Part shown: in pieces, positions 6,630 to 15,391 of the stretch
How positions within the stretch are numbered: position 1 is the stretch's first letter
Layout of the letters: each line of letters begins with the position of its first letter
From: JAIBJN01 sp963784175
GTDB taxonomy: Bacteria; Actinomycetota; Thermoleophilia; Gaiellales; Gaiellaceae
DNA length: 64,000 bases
Assembly (NCBI GenBank): GCA_963784175.1
Contig: CAWAQJ010000014.1
Coordinates: 583,062 to 647,061 of the forward strand
Direction of reading: 5' to 3'
Notes under the pieces: model-generated
What the model saw: only the letters and a program-made list of their open reading frames with translations
Database searches by the model: none
What the model was told of the DNA's origin: nothing
Translations under genes and position numbers: made by a program

Positions 6630-9392
6630 GTGGCGACCGCGGCCCAACCCGACGTTATCGGCCGTCAGGAAGAACTCGACGCGCTGGACGACTTTCTCGA
6701 CTCGGTCAGGAGCGGCCCGGCTGCCCTCGTCCTCGTCGGAGACGCCGGCGTCGGCAAAACAACGCTCTGGCAGGCAGGCGTAGACGCGGCTCGGGAAATC
6801 GGCTACCGAGTCCTCGAGACTCGGCCCGCCGCAGCCGAGGCGAGGCTCGCTTTTGCAGGCCTCGGCGATCTGCTTGGCGACGGGTTGGATGAGCTGCTCG
6901 ACGCGCTCCCGCCGCCCCAGGCTGACGCGCTTCGGGTCGCACTCCTGCTCGAGCGACCGCATGGAGCACCCCCCGATGAGCGCGCGGTCGCCGTCGCCGT
7001 GCTGAGCGCGCTCCGCGAGCGCGCCGCGGATCGCCCGTTGCTGCTCGCCGTAGACGACGTTCAGTGGCTCGACTCCCCTTCAGCCGCCGTCCTCGCATTC
7101 GCGTGGCGGCGGCTTCACGACGAGCCGGCCGGCCTCCTCGTCGCGCATCGCCTGGGGCATCCGGTACCCGCTGCCCTCGTCGAGCACGAGGAGGCGCATC
7201 ACCTGGAGGTTGAGCCGCTGAGCCTTGGCGCGATTCACGGCCTTCTCCAAACGCGGCTCGGCCTCGGGCTCGCTCGGCCCACGCTGCGTCGACTCTACGA
7301 CGTGGCCGGCGGTAACCCGTTCTACGCCCTCGAGCTTGGTCGCGCGCTCCAGCGGAGCGGCGAAACGCCTGCTCCCGGAGAGCCGCTACCGGTTCCGCAG
7401 AACCTCCGCGAGCTCGTGCGCGACCGGCTCGTCGTGCTGCCCACGTCGACACGCGACGCGCTCGCTGTCGCGGCGGCGCTCTCGCAGCCGACCCTGACCC
7501 TCCTCCGAGACGCCGGGCACCAGGCGGACGCGCTGCAGCCCGCTGCGGAGGCCCACATCCTCGAGGTCCACGGCGACGCTCTCCGCTTCACGCACCCGCT
7601 GCTCGCCTCCGCGGCGTACGAGAACGTCGACGCCATCGCGCGACGGGAGCTCCACCGCCGCCTTGCCGGCGTCGTCGACGACGAGGAGGAGCGTTCGCGC
7701 CACCTTGCGCTCGCGGTCGACACGCCGGACGCGGACGTCGCGACCGCCCTCGAGCGTGCTGCGACACATGCTCGCGCTCGTGGAGCGAGCGCAGCCGCGG
7801 CGGAGCTCGGCGAGCAAGCTCGTCGGTTGACGCCACCGGAGGCGCTTGCCGACATCCACCGCCGGACGGTCGGCGCCGCGCTCTACTGCTTCGATGCCGG
7901 CGACCCCGGACGAGCGATCGAGCTGCTCGAGGAGGCTCGGGCGGCCGCACCGCCCGGGAGCGCACGTGCGGAGGTGTTGGCGGCCCTCTCGCGACTGCAC
8001 CGGTTCGGGGGCGACCAGCCGCTGGCCGCAGAGCTGGCTCGCCAGGCGCTCGCCGAGGCCGGGCCGGACGATCGCGTGCGCGCCGAGGCCGCGCAAGGGC
8101 TTGCCGCAACCCTCTTCTACCTGCGCGAGGACCTCGAGGAAGGAGTTCGGCTTGCAGCTCTCGCCGCCGAGCACGCGGCGCGGTCGGGCGACGAGGTCCT
8201 CCAGGTCGAGTCGCGCTGCCTCCGGGGCCTCCTGGAGTGCCTCGTCGGACGCCTCGAGGCCGCGGCCACGTTGCGCGGCGTTGCCGAGCTAGCCGAACCG
8301 ACGGCCTATGGACGAGTCCTTTCGACGCCGACCTTCAACCAGGGCGTCTTCGCTCTCTGGACCGACGGTCCCGAAGCAGCCCGAGTCCTGCGTGACTCGC
8401 GCGACGATGTCGCCGCCCGGGGTGACGAGGGCTCGGCTCCAATGGTCCTCGCGCAGCTCGCGTTGGCGGAGTATCTTGCCGGCCGCTGGACCGACGCTGC
8501 GCACATCGCCGAGGAAGCGTCCGAGCTCGCGCTGCAGACCGGCCAGCGGCCGATGCAGGCGTACTCGCTCGCCACACGCGCGCTCGTCCGGGCTTCGTTG
8601 GGGTTGGAACCCGATGCGCGCGCCGACGCGCAGCAGGCACTGACGTTCGCCGGCGAACGCGGGATGGCCGCGGCCAGGATCCACAGCGTCTGGGCGCTCG
8701 GCGTCCTCGAGCTCTCGCTCGACCGGCCGGCCGAGGCCGCACGGCTGCTCGCGCCCGAGCGCGCGCGGCTCCTCGCGGCTGGAGTCGGCGAGCCGGGCAC
8801 GATCCGCTTCGTTCCCGACGAGATCGAGGCGCTGGCCTCCCTCGGGCGAGCGGACGAGGCGCGGGCTCTGCTCGACTGGCTAGAGGTGCGGGGGAACGCC
8901 CTAGACCGACCTTCGGCGCTCGCGGCCGCTGCCCGCTGCCGCGGTCTGCTAGCCGCCGCGAGCGGGGACAACGACGCAGCGCTCACCGAGTTCGAGGAGG
9001 CGCTCGCGCAGCACGCGCGCGTCGCGAGGCCGTTCGAGCTAGCACGCACCCTTCTCGCCTTCGGGGCGACGCAGCGCCGCTCCAAGAAGAAGGCGGCAGG
9101 TCGAAAGAGCCTCAGCGAGGCGCTCGCGGTCTTCGAGGAGCTCGGCGCTGCACTCTGGGCGGAAAAGGCGCGGTCGGAGCTCGCCAGCATCGGCGGACGC
9201 CCACCCTCGAGCGACGAGCTGACCCCGGCGGAGGAGCGCGTCGCCGCGCTCGTGGCCGAGGGACGGACGAACCAAGAGGTGGCCGCGCAGCTCTATGTGA
9301 CCGATCGCACGGTCGAGTACCACCTCTCGCGGATCTACCGGAAGCTCGGCGTCCGCTCCCGCGCCGAGCTGGCGCGCCACTTCCGCGAATAG
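6630..9392 (+). CDS. Large LuxR-family (LAL) ATPase transcriptional regulator
   Basis: 920 residues, the usual size of LAL/MalT-like regulators. The N-terminal AAA/STAND ATPase has Walker A 'GDAGVGKTTL' (about 36-45) and Walker B 'LLLAVDDVQWLD' (about 140). The middle is a long Ala/Leu-rich helical repeat region (TPR-like, about 380-830). The C-terminus is a LuxR helix-turn-helix: 'LTPAEERVAALVAEGRTNQE', then 'VTDRTVEYHLSRIYRKLGV'. These proteins bind ATP and an inducer, oligomerise, and activate promoters. The GTG start at 6630 overlaps a GGGAGG sequence; a nearby ATG at 6617 is out of frame. Its target may be the DUF4242-propeller gene pair 60 bp downstream, but this is only inferred from proximity. 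Confidence 0.9.
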   Translation: MATAAQPDVIGRQEELDALDDFLDSVRSGPAALVLVGDAGVGKTTLWQAGVDAAREIGYRVLETRPAAAEARLAFAGLGDLLGDGLDELLDALPPPQADALRVALLLERPHGAPPDERAVAVAVLSALRERAADRPLLLAVDDVQWLDSPSAAVLAFAWRRLHDEPAGLLVAHRLGHPVPAALVEHEEAHHLEVEPLSLGAIHGLLQTRLGLGLARPTLRRLYDVAGGNPFYALELGRALQRSGETPAPGEPLPVPQNLRELVRDRLVVLPTSTRDALAVAAALSQPTLTLLRDAGHQADALQPAAEAHILEVHGDALRFTHPLLASAAYENVDAIARRELHRRLAGVVDDEEERSRHLALAVDTPDADVATALERAATHARARGASAAAAELGEQARRLTPPEALADIHRRTVGAALYCFDAGDPGRAIELLEEARAAAPPGSARAEVLAALSRLHRFGGDQPLAAELARQALAEAGPDDRVRAEAAQGLAATLFYLREDLEEGVRLAALAAEHAARSGDEVLQVESRCLRGLLECLVGRLEAAATLRGVAELAEPTAYGRVLSTPTFNQGVFALWTDGPEAARVLRDSRDDVAARGDEGSAPMVLAQLALAEYLAGRWTDAAHIAEEASELALQTGQRPMQAYSLATRALVRASLGLEPDARADAQQALTFAGERGMAAARIHSVWALGVLELSLDRPAEAARLLAPERARLLAAGVGEPGTIRFVPDEIEALASLGRADEARALLDWLEVRGNALDRPSALAAAARCRGLLAAASGDNDAALTEFEEALAQHARVARPFELARTLLAFGATQRRSKKKAAGRKSLSEALAVFEELGAALWAEKARSELASIGGRPPSSDELTPAEERVAALVAEGRTNQEVAAQLYVTDRTVEYHLSRIYRKLGVRSRAELARHFRE

Positions 9393-9454
9393 GAGTCGCA
9401 AAACCTAGGGGTTTCCGCGTTTCCTCGAGAGCTACCGCGTCCTAGCCTCGAGGA

Positions 9455-9763
9455 GTGCCCCGGTATCTCGCAGAGCTCTACCTACCCAGGAATGGCTCCA
9501 GCAGCCTCTGGGAGGCAGCCACGAGAGCCCGCAAGACAGCGGACGCGATGACGCGCGAGGGAACCCCGGTCCGCTACCTGCGCGCGATGTTCCTGGGCGA
9601 CGACGAGGTGTGCTTCCACGTCTACGAGGCCGCCTCGCCGGAACTGGTGCTGGAGGCAAGCCGACGAGCCGCGATCCCGGTCGAGCGGGTCACCGAAACG
9701 CTCGACATCGACCCGGACGTGCCGCCGGATCCCGAAGAGAGGAGCGGATCATGCGAAGGTTGA
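9455..9763 (+). CDS. DUF4242-like small protein
   Basis: 102 residues. 'MPRYLAELYLPR' followed by a helix of Ala/Arg and 'VRYLRAMFLGDDEVCFHVYEA' is the ferredoxin-like alpha/beta fold of DUF4242 proteins; one Streptomyces relative of this type has been described as nickel-binding. No metal motif is obvious here. The GTG start at 9455 follows a GAGG-rich stretch. The last 13 bp overlap the start of the beta-propeller lipoprotein, so the two are translationally coupled. The imperfect palindrome AAACCTAGGGGTTT at 9409-9422 lies in the short gap after the LuxR gene and could be an operator. Confidence 0.7.
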   Translation: MPRYLAELYLPRNGSSSLWEAATRARKTADAMTREGTPVRYLRAMFLGDDEVCFHVYEAASPELVLEASRRAAIPVERVTETLDIDPDVPPDPEERSGSCEG

Positions 9764-10770
9764 CAACAAGGGCTCTCATTCTGGGCGTCTCGCTTGCCCT
9801 CGGCGTGACAGTAGGGACGACAGCCTGCGGTGGGAGCGACGAGGCTGCGCCGGAATCCCAGCCCCAGGCGGAGACCTCAGCCACGACAACAGCTGCTGCC
9901 GGCGGAGCCGTCGAGGAGCTCGCGGTCGAGGGCGCGCCATCGGCGGTGGCGGCCTCCGAGGACGCGGTGTGGGTCGTCCTCAACCAGGGCGACAGGGTCG
10001 CTCGGCTCGACCCACAGTCGAAGAAGCTCGTCGGCGAGCCGATCCCGGTCGGGAACGGCGCCCTCGGCGCGGTGGTGGCGGAAGACGATGTCTGGGTCGT
10101 GAGCCAGTTCGAAAACACCGTCACCCGGATCGACGCGAGCACGAACGAGGTGGTTGGGAAGCCGATCGCAGTCGGAGAACGTCCCATGGCGATCGCAGCC
10201 GGGGAGGGCTCGGTGTGGACTTTCAACGCGCTGGACGGGACGGTCACCCGAATCGACGCGAGAACGGGCAAGGTGCTCTCCACCTCCCCACGCGTCATCG
10301 GGCGCTCCGCAGGGAACGCCGACTACGCAGGACTGGCCGTGGGCGACGGGGCCGTCTGGGTCACCAGCCCATCCGAAGGCTTGGTCGTGCGGATCGACGC
10401 GAAGACGAACCGTCCGGTCGGCAAGCCGATCCAGGTCGGCACGGGGCCCACGGGAGTGGCCGTCGCCGACGGCGCAGCCTGGGTCACCAACCTCGACGAC
10501 GGCACGGTCTCGCGCATCGACACAGGTTCGGGCGCGGTCGTCGGCGAGCCGATCGCGGTCGGAGGCCAGCCCGTGGGCATCGCGACCGGCGAAGGCGCCG
10601 TCTGGGTCGTGGACAAGTCAGGCACCGTGACCGAGATCGACACCGAGGCGAACGCCCCGGCCGGAGAGCCGGTCACCCTCGAAGGACGGCCCTTGGGCCT
10701 GGCGATCGGCGGTGGCGCGGTCTGGGTCGCAAACCCGTCCAGCAACACCGTCGCGCGGATCGCCCTCTAG
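9751..10770 (+). CDS. Beta-propeller (YVTN/Virginiamycin-lyase-like repeat) lipoprotein
   Basis: 339 residues. It has an N-terminal lipoprotein signal with lipobox 'TTAC' (Cys about 26), then a Ser/Thr/Ala-rich linker. About seven repeats of ~40 residues follow, each with the pattern 'GAVWV...TVTRID..TN.VVGKPI.VG'. Such repeats form a beta-propeller exposed outside the cell. The upstream DUF4242 frame reads into it by 13 bp; the ATG at 9751 is preceded by GAGAGGAGCGG. Binding partner or activity is unknown; a lyase is possible by similarity to virginiamycin B lyase propellers, but catalytic residues cannot be assigned. A strong hairpin terminator follows. Confidence 0.85.
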   Translation: MRRLTTRALILGVSLALGVTVGTTACGGSDEAAPESQPQAETSATTTAAAGGAVEELAVEGAPSAVAASEDAVWVVLNQGDRVARLDPQSKKLVGEPIPVGNGALGAVVAEDDVWVVSQFENTVTRIDASTNEVVGKPIAVGERPMAIAAGEGSVWTFNALDGTVTRIDARTGKVLSTSPRVIGRSAGNADYAGLAVGDGAVWVTSPSEGLVVRIDAKTNRPVGKPIQVGTGPTGVAVADGAAWVTNLDDGTVSRIDTGSGAVVGEPIAVGGQPVGIATGEGAVWVVDKSGTVTEIDTEANAPAGEPVTLEGRPLGLAIGGGAVWVANPSSNTVARIAL

Positions 10771-10781
10771 CTGACCGCTGG

Positions 10782-10807
10782 GGCCGCCGGCAACGGTGCC
10801 GGCGGCC
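10782..10807 (+). terminator. Hairpin terminator after the propeller gene
   Basis: A perfect 10-bp stem (GGCCGCCGGC, loop AACGGT, GCCGGCGGCC) begins 12 bp after the stop at 10770. The remainder of 10808-11009 shows no further recognisable element before the SnoaL-like gene. Confidence 0.75.
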
Positions 10808-11009
10808 TTCGCCTCCGGCCCGCAGACGCACGGTGAGTTTCGGGCTCTCCCGACCGAGGTAGGGGACATGAGTGGGATGACTCGATGATTCTCGAGAGTC
10901 GCACCCGTTGGCTCGATCTCCCCGTGCCTTGTCTCGGGGGCCGGCTGGAGGTAGCCCTCTCCCAGGCCGCAACTGCCGCAAGCGCATGACTCACGGAGTG
11001 GAGGATGGA

Positions 11010-11441
11010 ATGACTACCAAGACCCAGTCCGAGGTTGGGGTGCTGTTCGACAATCGATCCGAGGCGATCCGGGCGAAGGACATCGATCAACTCATGTCGC
11101 TCTACTCGCCCGACATCGTCTATTTCGACCTGGTGCCGCCGCTCCATTACGTAGGAGCGGACGCGCTGCGGCAGAGGTTCCTGGACTGGTTCGACAGCTT
11201 CGAGGGCCCGATCGGCCAGGAGATCAGCGACCTGAACGTCATGGAAAGCGGAGATGCCGCGTTCGCGCACATGCTCATCCGGGCAGGCGGAACCCTGAAG
11301 AACGGGCAGGAGGTCGGTTTCTGGGTCCGTGCGACCGACGGCTGCCGGCGGTCGGATGACGAGTGGCTGATCGCGCATGAACACATCTCGCTGCCCGTCG
11401 ACCCGATGAGCCGGAGCGCGGTCATGGACCTCGTCCCTTGA
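11010..11441 (+). CDS. SnoaL/NTF2-like protein
   Basis: 143 residues with the cone-shaped SnoaL/DUF4440 fold signature: an N-terminal helix ('RSEAIRAKDIDQLMSLYSPDIVYFD'; its conserved core is 'MSLYSPDIVYFD'), then 'YVGADALRQRFLDWFDSF', and a C-terminal sheet 'DEWLIAHEHISLP'. Relatives include ketosteroid-isomerase-like enzymes and many proteins of unknown role. The ATG at 11010 is preceded by GGAGTGGAGG. The next gene (DUF899) starts 10 bp downstream, so the pair is probably an operon. The substrate is unknown. Confidence 0.85.
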   Translation: MTTKTQSEVGVLFDNRSEAIRAKDIDQLMSLYSPDIVYFDLVPPLHYVGADALRQRFLDWFDSFEGPIGQEISDLNVMESGDAAFAHMLIRAGGTLKNGQEVGFWVRATDGCRRSDDEWLIAHEHISLPVDPMSRSAVMDLVP

Positions 11442-11451
11442 AGGAGACGCT

Positions 11452-12210
11452 ATGAGCACATCCACCATGAGCCAACCGCGGATCGTTTCCCACGAGGAGT
11501 GGCTCGCCGCGCGCAAGCAGCTCCTGGCACGGGAGAAGGAGCTCACGAGACACCGGGACGAGGTGAACGCCGAGCGTCGGCAGCTGCCGATGGTCGAGAT
11601 CACGAAGGATTACGTCTTCGAGGGGCCCGAGAAGGCCGGGCTCGTCGACCTCTTCGACGGCCGCCAGCAGCTGCTCGTCTACCACTTCATGTTCGAGCCG
11701 GACTGGGACGAAGGCTGCCCCTCATGCTCGTACGTGGTCGACAACATCGGGCATCTGAGCCATCTGCACGCGCGCGACACCTCGCTCGTCCTCGTCTCCA
11801 TCGCGCCGTTCGAGAAGCTTGCGGCCTACCGGGAGCGGATGGGCTGGACGGTTCCCTGGTACTCCTCGTACGGCAGCGACTTCAACTACGACTTCCACGT
11901 CACGATCGACAAGTCGGTCGCACCGGTGGAGTACAACTACAAGGGCGAGGAGGAGCTCGTCGAGCAGGCTCAGTCGTGGGCCGGATGGTCCGGTGACCAG
12001 CCCGGCGTGAGCGCCTTTCTGCGGGAGGGCGACCGCGTCTTCCACACCTACTCGGCGTACGAGCGCGCCGTCGACGTGCTCATGGGCACCTACACCTGGC
12101 TCGACTTCACGGCGCGTGGCCGGCAGGAGGACTGGGAGGAGCCCGCGGGTCGCAGCGACGGGAAAGCGCAGAGCTGGCTCCACCGCCACGACCAGTACGA
12201 AGACGACTAG
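11452..12210 (+). CDS. DUF899 thioredoxin-like protein
   Basis: 252 residues. 'EEWLAARKQLLAREKELTR' at the N-terminus, then 'YVFEGPEKAGLVDLFDGR' and 'FMFEPDWDEGCPSCSYVVD', are hallmarks of DUF899, a thioredoxin-fold family. The 'CPSC' pair sits where thioredoxins have CxxC, so a redox role is plausible but unproven for the family. 'TVPWYSSYGSDFNYDF' further on is also characteristic. The ATG at 11452 follows AAGGAGACGCT. It is likely cotranscribed with the SnoaL-like gene. Confidence 0.9.
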   Translation: MSTSTMSQPRIVSHEEWLAARKQLLAREKELTRHRDEVNAERRQLPMVEITKDYVFEGPEKAGLVDLFDGRQQLLVYHFMFEPDWDEGCPSCSYVVDNIGHLSHLHARDTSLVLVSIAPFEKLAAYRERMGWTVPWYSSYGSDFNYDFHVTIDKSVAPVEYNYKGEEELVEQAQSWAGWSGDQPGVSAFLREGDRVFHTYSAYERAVDVLMGTYTWLDFTARGRQEDWEEPAGRSDGKAQSWLHRHDQYEDD

Positions 12211-12327
12211 CGGACGGCTGGGTTCCCGCCGCTAACGCGGGCGCTCCGAGGCCGGCACGGAAGGTTCCACGGCAGCGCGCCGTCTTGTTGTTGACCGCAT
12301 TTCATTCAACTCGAAGGAGCTCGAACG

Positions 12328-14010
12328 ATGAATGCGAGACGCAACGCTGGCCGGCGACGCGCGATGCGCCCGCTGCTGGCCGTGGCCCTCGGGATCGCTG
12401 CAGCGCTCGCGGCGAGCCCAACGGCGAGCGCGGCAACCACCGCGACATTTGCCAACGGCGTGCTCACCGTCACGGGTGACGCCGCCAACAACTCGATCGT
12501 CATCAGCCGGAACGCGGCCGGAAGGATCCTGGTGAACAACGGCGCCATCGGGGTGGTCGGCGGCACGCCCACGGTGGCCAACACCGCACTGATCCGGGCC
12601 CTTGGCCAGGGCGGGAGGGACTCCCTCACCCTCAGCGAGACCAACGGCGCGCTGCCGCGGGCGAACCTGTTCGGCGGCGCCAACAACGACACTCTCACCG
12701 GCGGCTCCAGTAACGACCAGCTCTTCGGCCAAACCGGCAACGACACCCTCCTGGGCAAGGGCGGCTTCGACGTCCTCACCGGCGGCAGCGAGAACGACAC
12801 GATCACCGGTGGCGACGCCGACGATCAAGCCTTCGGGCAGGGCGGCAACGACCGGATGATCTGGAATCCCGGCGACGACACCGACCTCAACGAAGGCGGA
12901 GCGAGCACGGACACTGTCGAGGTCAACGGCGGCGGCGGCGGCGGCGAGCAGTTCGCTACGACGGCCAACGGCACGCGTGTCCGGTTCGACCGCCTCAACC
13001 CGGCGCCGTTCGCAATCGACATCGGCACTTCCGAGAACCTGGTCCTCAACGCGAACGGTGGCGACGACAGCTTCTCCGCCACCGGGAACCTGGCCGCCCT
13101 CATCAAGATCACTGTCGACGGCGGGGCGGGCAACGACACGCTCCTCGGCTCCAACGGCATCGACATCCTGCTCGGTGGCGACGGCGACGACTTCGCCGAC
13201 GGCCAGCAGGGGAACGACGTGGCCTTCCTGGGCGCCGGCGACGACGACTTCCAGTGGGATCCCGGCGACGGCAGCGACGTCGTCGAGGGCCAGGACGGCT
13301 CCGACACGATGCTCTTCAACGGCAGCGCCGCCAACGAGAACTTCGACGTGGCCGCCAACGGCGGGCGCGTCCTGTTCTTCCGCAACGTCGCCAACGTGAC
13401 CATGGACCTCGACAACGTCGAGACCGTCGACGTACGGGCCCTCGGCGGCGCGGACACGACCGTGGTCAACGACCTCAGCGGGACGGACGTCACCGAGGTG
13501 AAGACACACCTGGCCGCACCCGGCGGCGGCGGCGACGGCCAGCCCGACAACGTCGTCGTCCAGGGCACCAACGGCGACGACGTCGCCGTGGCGAGCGGCA
13601 ATGCTGCGGGTGTCTCCGTCTCCGGTCTGGCCGCCCAGGTCGACATCGACGGCGCCGAGAGCTCCAACGACCGGCTGACGGTCAACCCGCTGGCCGGCGA
13701 CGACGTGGTCGACGCGTCCGGCCTCGCGGCCGCGGCGATCCGGCTCACCGCCGACGGCGGCGACGGCGACGACGTGCTGCTCGGCGGCGACGGCGACGAC
13801 GTACTGCTCGGCGGTGACGGCGACGACGTCCTGCTCGGCGGCCCGGGAATCGACGTCATCGACGGCGGCCCCGGCGACGACGTCGAGATCCAGCTCGTCG
13901 CAAGCATCCGGGTCGTAAACGGCGAGACCGTGCTGGACGTCGGTGGGGAGACCCACACGCTTCCCAACGCGGATCTGAGCCGGCTCGTCCGGAACGCCCT
14001 CACGCACTGA
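12328..14010 (+). CDS. Secreted RTX-like calcium-binding repeat protein
   Basis: 560 residues. A signal peptide (about 10-35, ending 'SPTASA') is followed by three blocks of glycine/aspartate nonapeptide repeats of the GGxGxDxLx type: about residues 110-185, 264-327 and 476-521. Such repeats form calcium-binding parallel beta-rolls outside the cell. Between blocks lie about 80-150-residue beta-rich spacers with similar wording ('NENFDVAANGGRVLFFRN', 'ATTANGTRVRFDRL'), suggesting internal duplication. No enzymatic domain or type I secretion signal is evident, and no ABC exporter is adjacent, so Sec export is likely. Start ATG 12328 follows AAGGAG. Confidence 0.88.
   Translation: MNARRNAGRRRAMRPLLAVALGIAAALAASPTASAATTATFANGVLTVTGDAANNSIVISRNAAGRILVNNGAIGVVGGTPTVANTALIRALGQGGRDSLTLSETNGALPRANLFGGANNDTLTGGSSNDQLFGQTGNDTLLGKGGFDVLTGGSENDTITGGDADDQAFGQGGNDRMIWNPGDDTDLNEGGASTDTVEVNGGGGGGEQFATTANGTRVRFDRLNPAPFAIDIGTSENLVLNANGGDDSFSATGNLAALIKITVDGGAGNDTLLGSNGIDILLGGDGDDFADGQQGNDVAFLGAGDDDFQWDPGDGSDVVEGQDGSDTMLFNGSAANENFDVAANGGRVLFFRNVANVTMDLDNVETVDVRALGGADTTVVNDLSGTDVTEVKTHLAAPGGGGDGQPDNVVVQGTNGDDVAVASGNAAGVSVSGLAAQVDIDGAESSNDRLTVNPLAGDDVVDASGLAAAAIRLTADGGDGDDVLLGGDGDDVLLGGDGDDVLLGGPGIDVIDGGPGDDVEIQLVASIRVVNGETVLDVGGETHTLPNADLSRLVRNALTH
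13756..13836 (+). repeat. Three tandem 27-bp units in the RTX-like gene
   Basis: Three near-identical 27-bp copies (13756-13782, 13783-13809, 13810-13836), each coding GGDGDDVLL. Differences are only at third codon positions (GTG/GTA/GTC; GGC/GGT). The region may be prone to copy-number slippage. Confidence 0.9.
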
Positions 14011-14033
14011 GCCGAGGCAAGCCTTTCGCACCT

Positions 14034-14071
14034 GCCGGCGCCAGGACCGCATGCTCGGTTCTGGCGCCGGC
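14034..14071 (+). terminator. Hairpin terminator after the RTX-like gene
   Basis: 11-bp perfect arms (GCCGGCGCCAG / CTGGCGCCGGC) enclose a 16-nt loop that can pair further. The hairpin begins 23 bp after the stop at 14010 and ends 24 bp before the next start. Confidence 0.75.
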
Positions 14072-14095
14072 TCATCGCCGGTACCTTGGACGTGG

Positions 14096-14506
14096 ATGAG
14101 AGATCCTCGCCTGGCGCTGCCCGTCGGGCTCGCGGTCGTCGCTCTCGCGACCGGCGGCTGCGGCGGCGGGAACGACCTTCCGAAGCTCATCGCCACCGTC
14201 GGCTCCCCCGATGACCCGGACGCTTACGAGATCAGCCTCAGGACCGAGGACGGGGACGAGGTCACGACGGTGCTGGCGCCCGGCGAGTACCGGCTCGAGA
14301 TCGACGACCTGTCCACGATGCACAACTTTCACGTGGCCGCGCGGGAGACCGGGATCGACCTGGCCACCGAAATCGAGGGCACAGGCCAGAAGACGGCCGT
14401 CGTCAACTTCCAGGAGCCGCAGGCGTACATCTACTTCTGCGACGCGCACCCGGCCAGGATGGAGGCGACGTTCAGCATCCACGACCGCATCCGGACACAG
14501 AACTAG
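14096..14506 (+). CDS. Cupredoxin-like lipoprotein
   Basis: 136 residues. Lipoprotein signal with lipobox 'ATGGC', then a beta-sandwich with the type I copper ligand pattern: His in 'MHNFHV', then 'YFCDAHPARM' supplying Cys, His and Met. This resembles plastocyanin/azurin-type electron carriers, here membrane-anchored outside the cell. Spacing Cys-x2-His-x3-Met is one residue shorter than in plastocyanin (x4), so copper binding is probable but not certain. The ATG at 14096 was chosen because it directly precedes 'MRDPRL' and the hydrophobic signal. No oxidase genes are adjacent to name a partner. Confidence 0.8.
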   Translation: MRDPRLALPVGLAVVALATGGCGGGNDLPKLIATVGSPDDPDAYEISLRTEDGDEVTTVLAPGEYRLEIDDLSTMHNFHVAARETGIDLATEIEGTGQKTAVVNFQEPQAYIYFCDAHPARMEATFSIHDRIRTQN

Positions 14507-14531
14507 GGGCTAACATCCGTTTGGATCTGAC

Positions 14532-15086
14532 ATGGTCATTACTGGAAACCCAGAGGAGTCGGGCGCAGACCTCGCGGTCAACATCGTCAACACCTGGGAG
14601 TCGCTCCCCACTCCCCACGAAGGGCTGGAGGACGTCGAGGACCTCCGCATCTTCCTCCGCGCGGTCGGGCGCGCCGAGGCGGCCCCCGCGGTCACGGATC
14701 GCGACCTCGCGGAGTTCAAGAACCTCCGCGGCCGCCTGCGGCGCGTGTTCGAGGCGGACGACGACGCGGAGGCGGCGAGCGTGCTGAACGCGATCGCGAC
14801 GGAGAGCGGCGCGGTTCCCCGGCTGGCGCCGGACGCCGGCGGCTGGACGCTCGAGTTCGGGCCCGAGGACGGGTCGATCACGGGCCGCCTCGCGGCGACG
14901 GCGGCGGTCGCGCTGATCGAGGTCGTGCGGGCGCACGGCCTCACCCGCTTCGGGACGTGCGCCGCAGACCCGTGCATGTGTGCGTACGTCGACCGCACCA
15001 AGAATCGAAGCAAGCGGTACTGCTGCGAGCTCTGCGCCGATCGCGCCGCCCAGCGGGACTACCGCGCCCGCCGGCGCGAGGCGTGA
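14532..15086 (+). CDS. CGNR zinc-finger (ABATE-domain) transcriptional regulator
   Basis: 184 residues. The N-terminal ~130 residues match the ABATE/stress-induced regulator domain ('LAVNIVNTWESLPTP...'). The C-terminal ~45 residues form a CGNR-type zinc finger with Cys at 'GTCAADPC', then 'YVDRTKNRSKRYCCELCADR'. The usual CGNR tetrapeptide reads CADR here. Such proteins are putative DNA-binding regulators in actinobacteria. The start at 14532 is 25 bp after the cupredoxin stop, so the two could be cotranscribed. Confidence 0.85.
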   Translation: MVITGNPEESGADLAVNIVNTWESLPTPHEGLEDVEDLRIFLRAVGRAEAAPAVTDRDLAEFKNLRGRLRRVFEADDDAEAASVLNAIATESGAVPRLAPDAGGWTLEFGPEDGSITGRLAATAAVALIEVVRAHGLTRFGTCAADPCMCAYVDRTKNRSKRYCCELCADRAAQRDYRARRREA

Positions 15087-15136
15087 TGCGGCTCACCTTG
15101 CGTCAGTGTCTAAATCTGTATAGCCTCTGATCGCAG

Positions 15137-15372
15137 GACGCCGGTCTACCCCAACTGCCTCTCGGGCTAGCACCGGCGTCGCGCCGCCGAGCCGTCATCG
15201 GCCCGGCGGTGAGGCCGAGAGCCCGCGGGTGTTCATTGCCCGGCAACGCAGTGGCGCCCGCGCTCTCGGCAAGAGGACACTACGCCAGAAGCGGGGCCGA
15301 TTCATCCCCTCAGATCCGTTCCGGCCCACCGCCCGTAGAGCGGGTGGGTAGGCAACCGGCGCCGAGGCGCCG
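15137..15372 (+). other. Structured 5' leader ahead of the FN3 protein gene
   Basis: The ~305-bp gap 15087-15391 has no ORF of interest but several strong inverted repeats: GACGCCGGT/ACCGGCGTC (15137-15145 / 15172-15180), GCCGAGAGC/GCTCTCGGC (15214-15222 / 15262-15270), CCCG-TAGAG-CGGG (15332-15344) and CGGCGC-CGAG-GCGCCG (15357-15372) just before the ribosome-binding site GGGAGGA. A possible promoter (TTGCGT, TATAGC) lies near 15098-15124. It could be a structured regulatory leader. I could not match it to a named riboswitch class. Confidence 0.4.
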
Positions 15373-15391
15373 TCACCAAGGGAGGAACAGG

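Noticed and set aside
12232..14196. 654-residue minus-strand frame over the RTX-like gene
   Set aside because: Low-complexity Val/Ala/Glu shadow of a GC-rich repeat gene; the plus strand has signal peptide, repeats and ribosome-binding site.
15137..15391. Known riboswitch (c-di-AMP ydaO type or c-di-GMP GEMM type) in the FN3 leader
   Set aside because: The conserved core sequences I know for these classes are absent; only generic stems are present.
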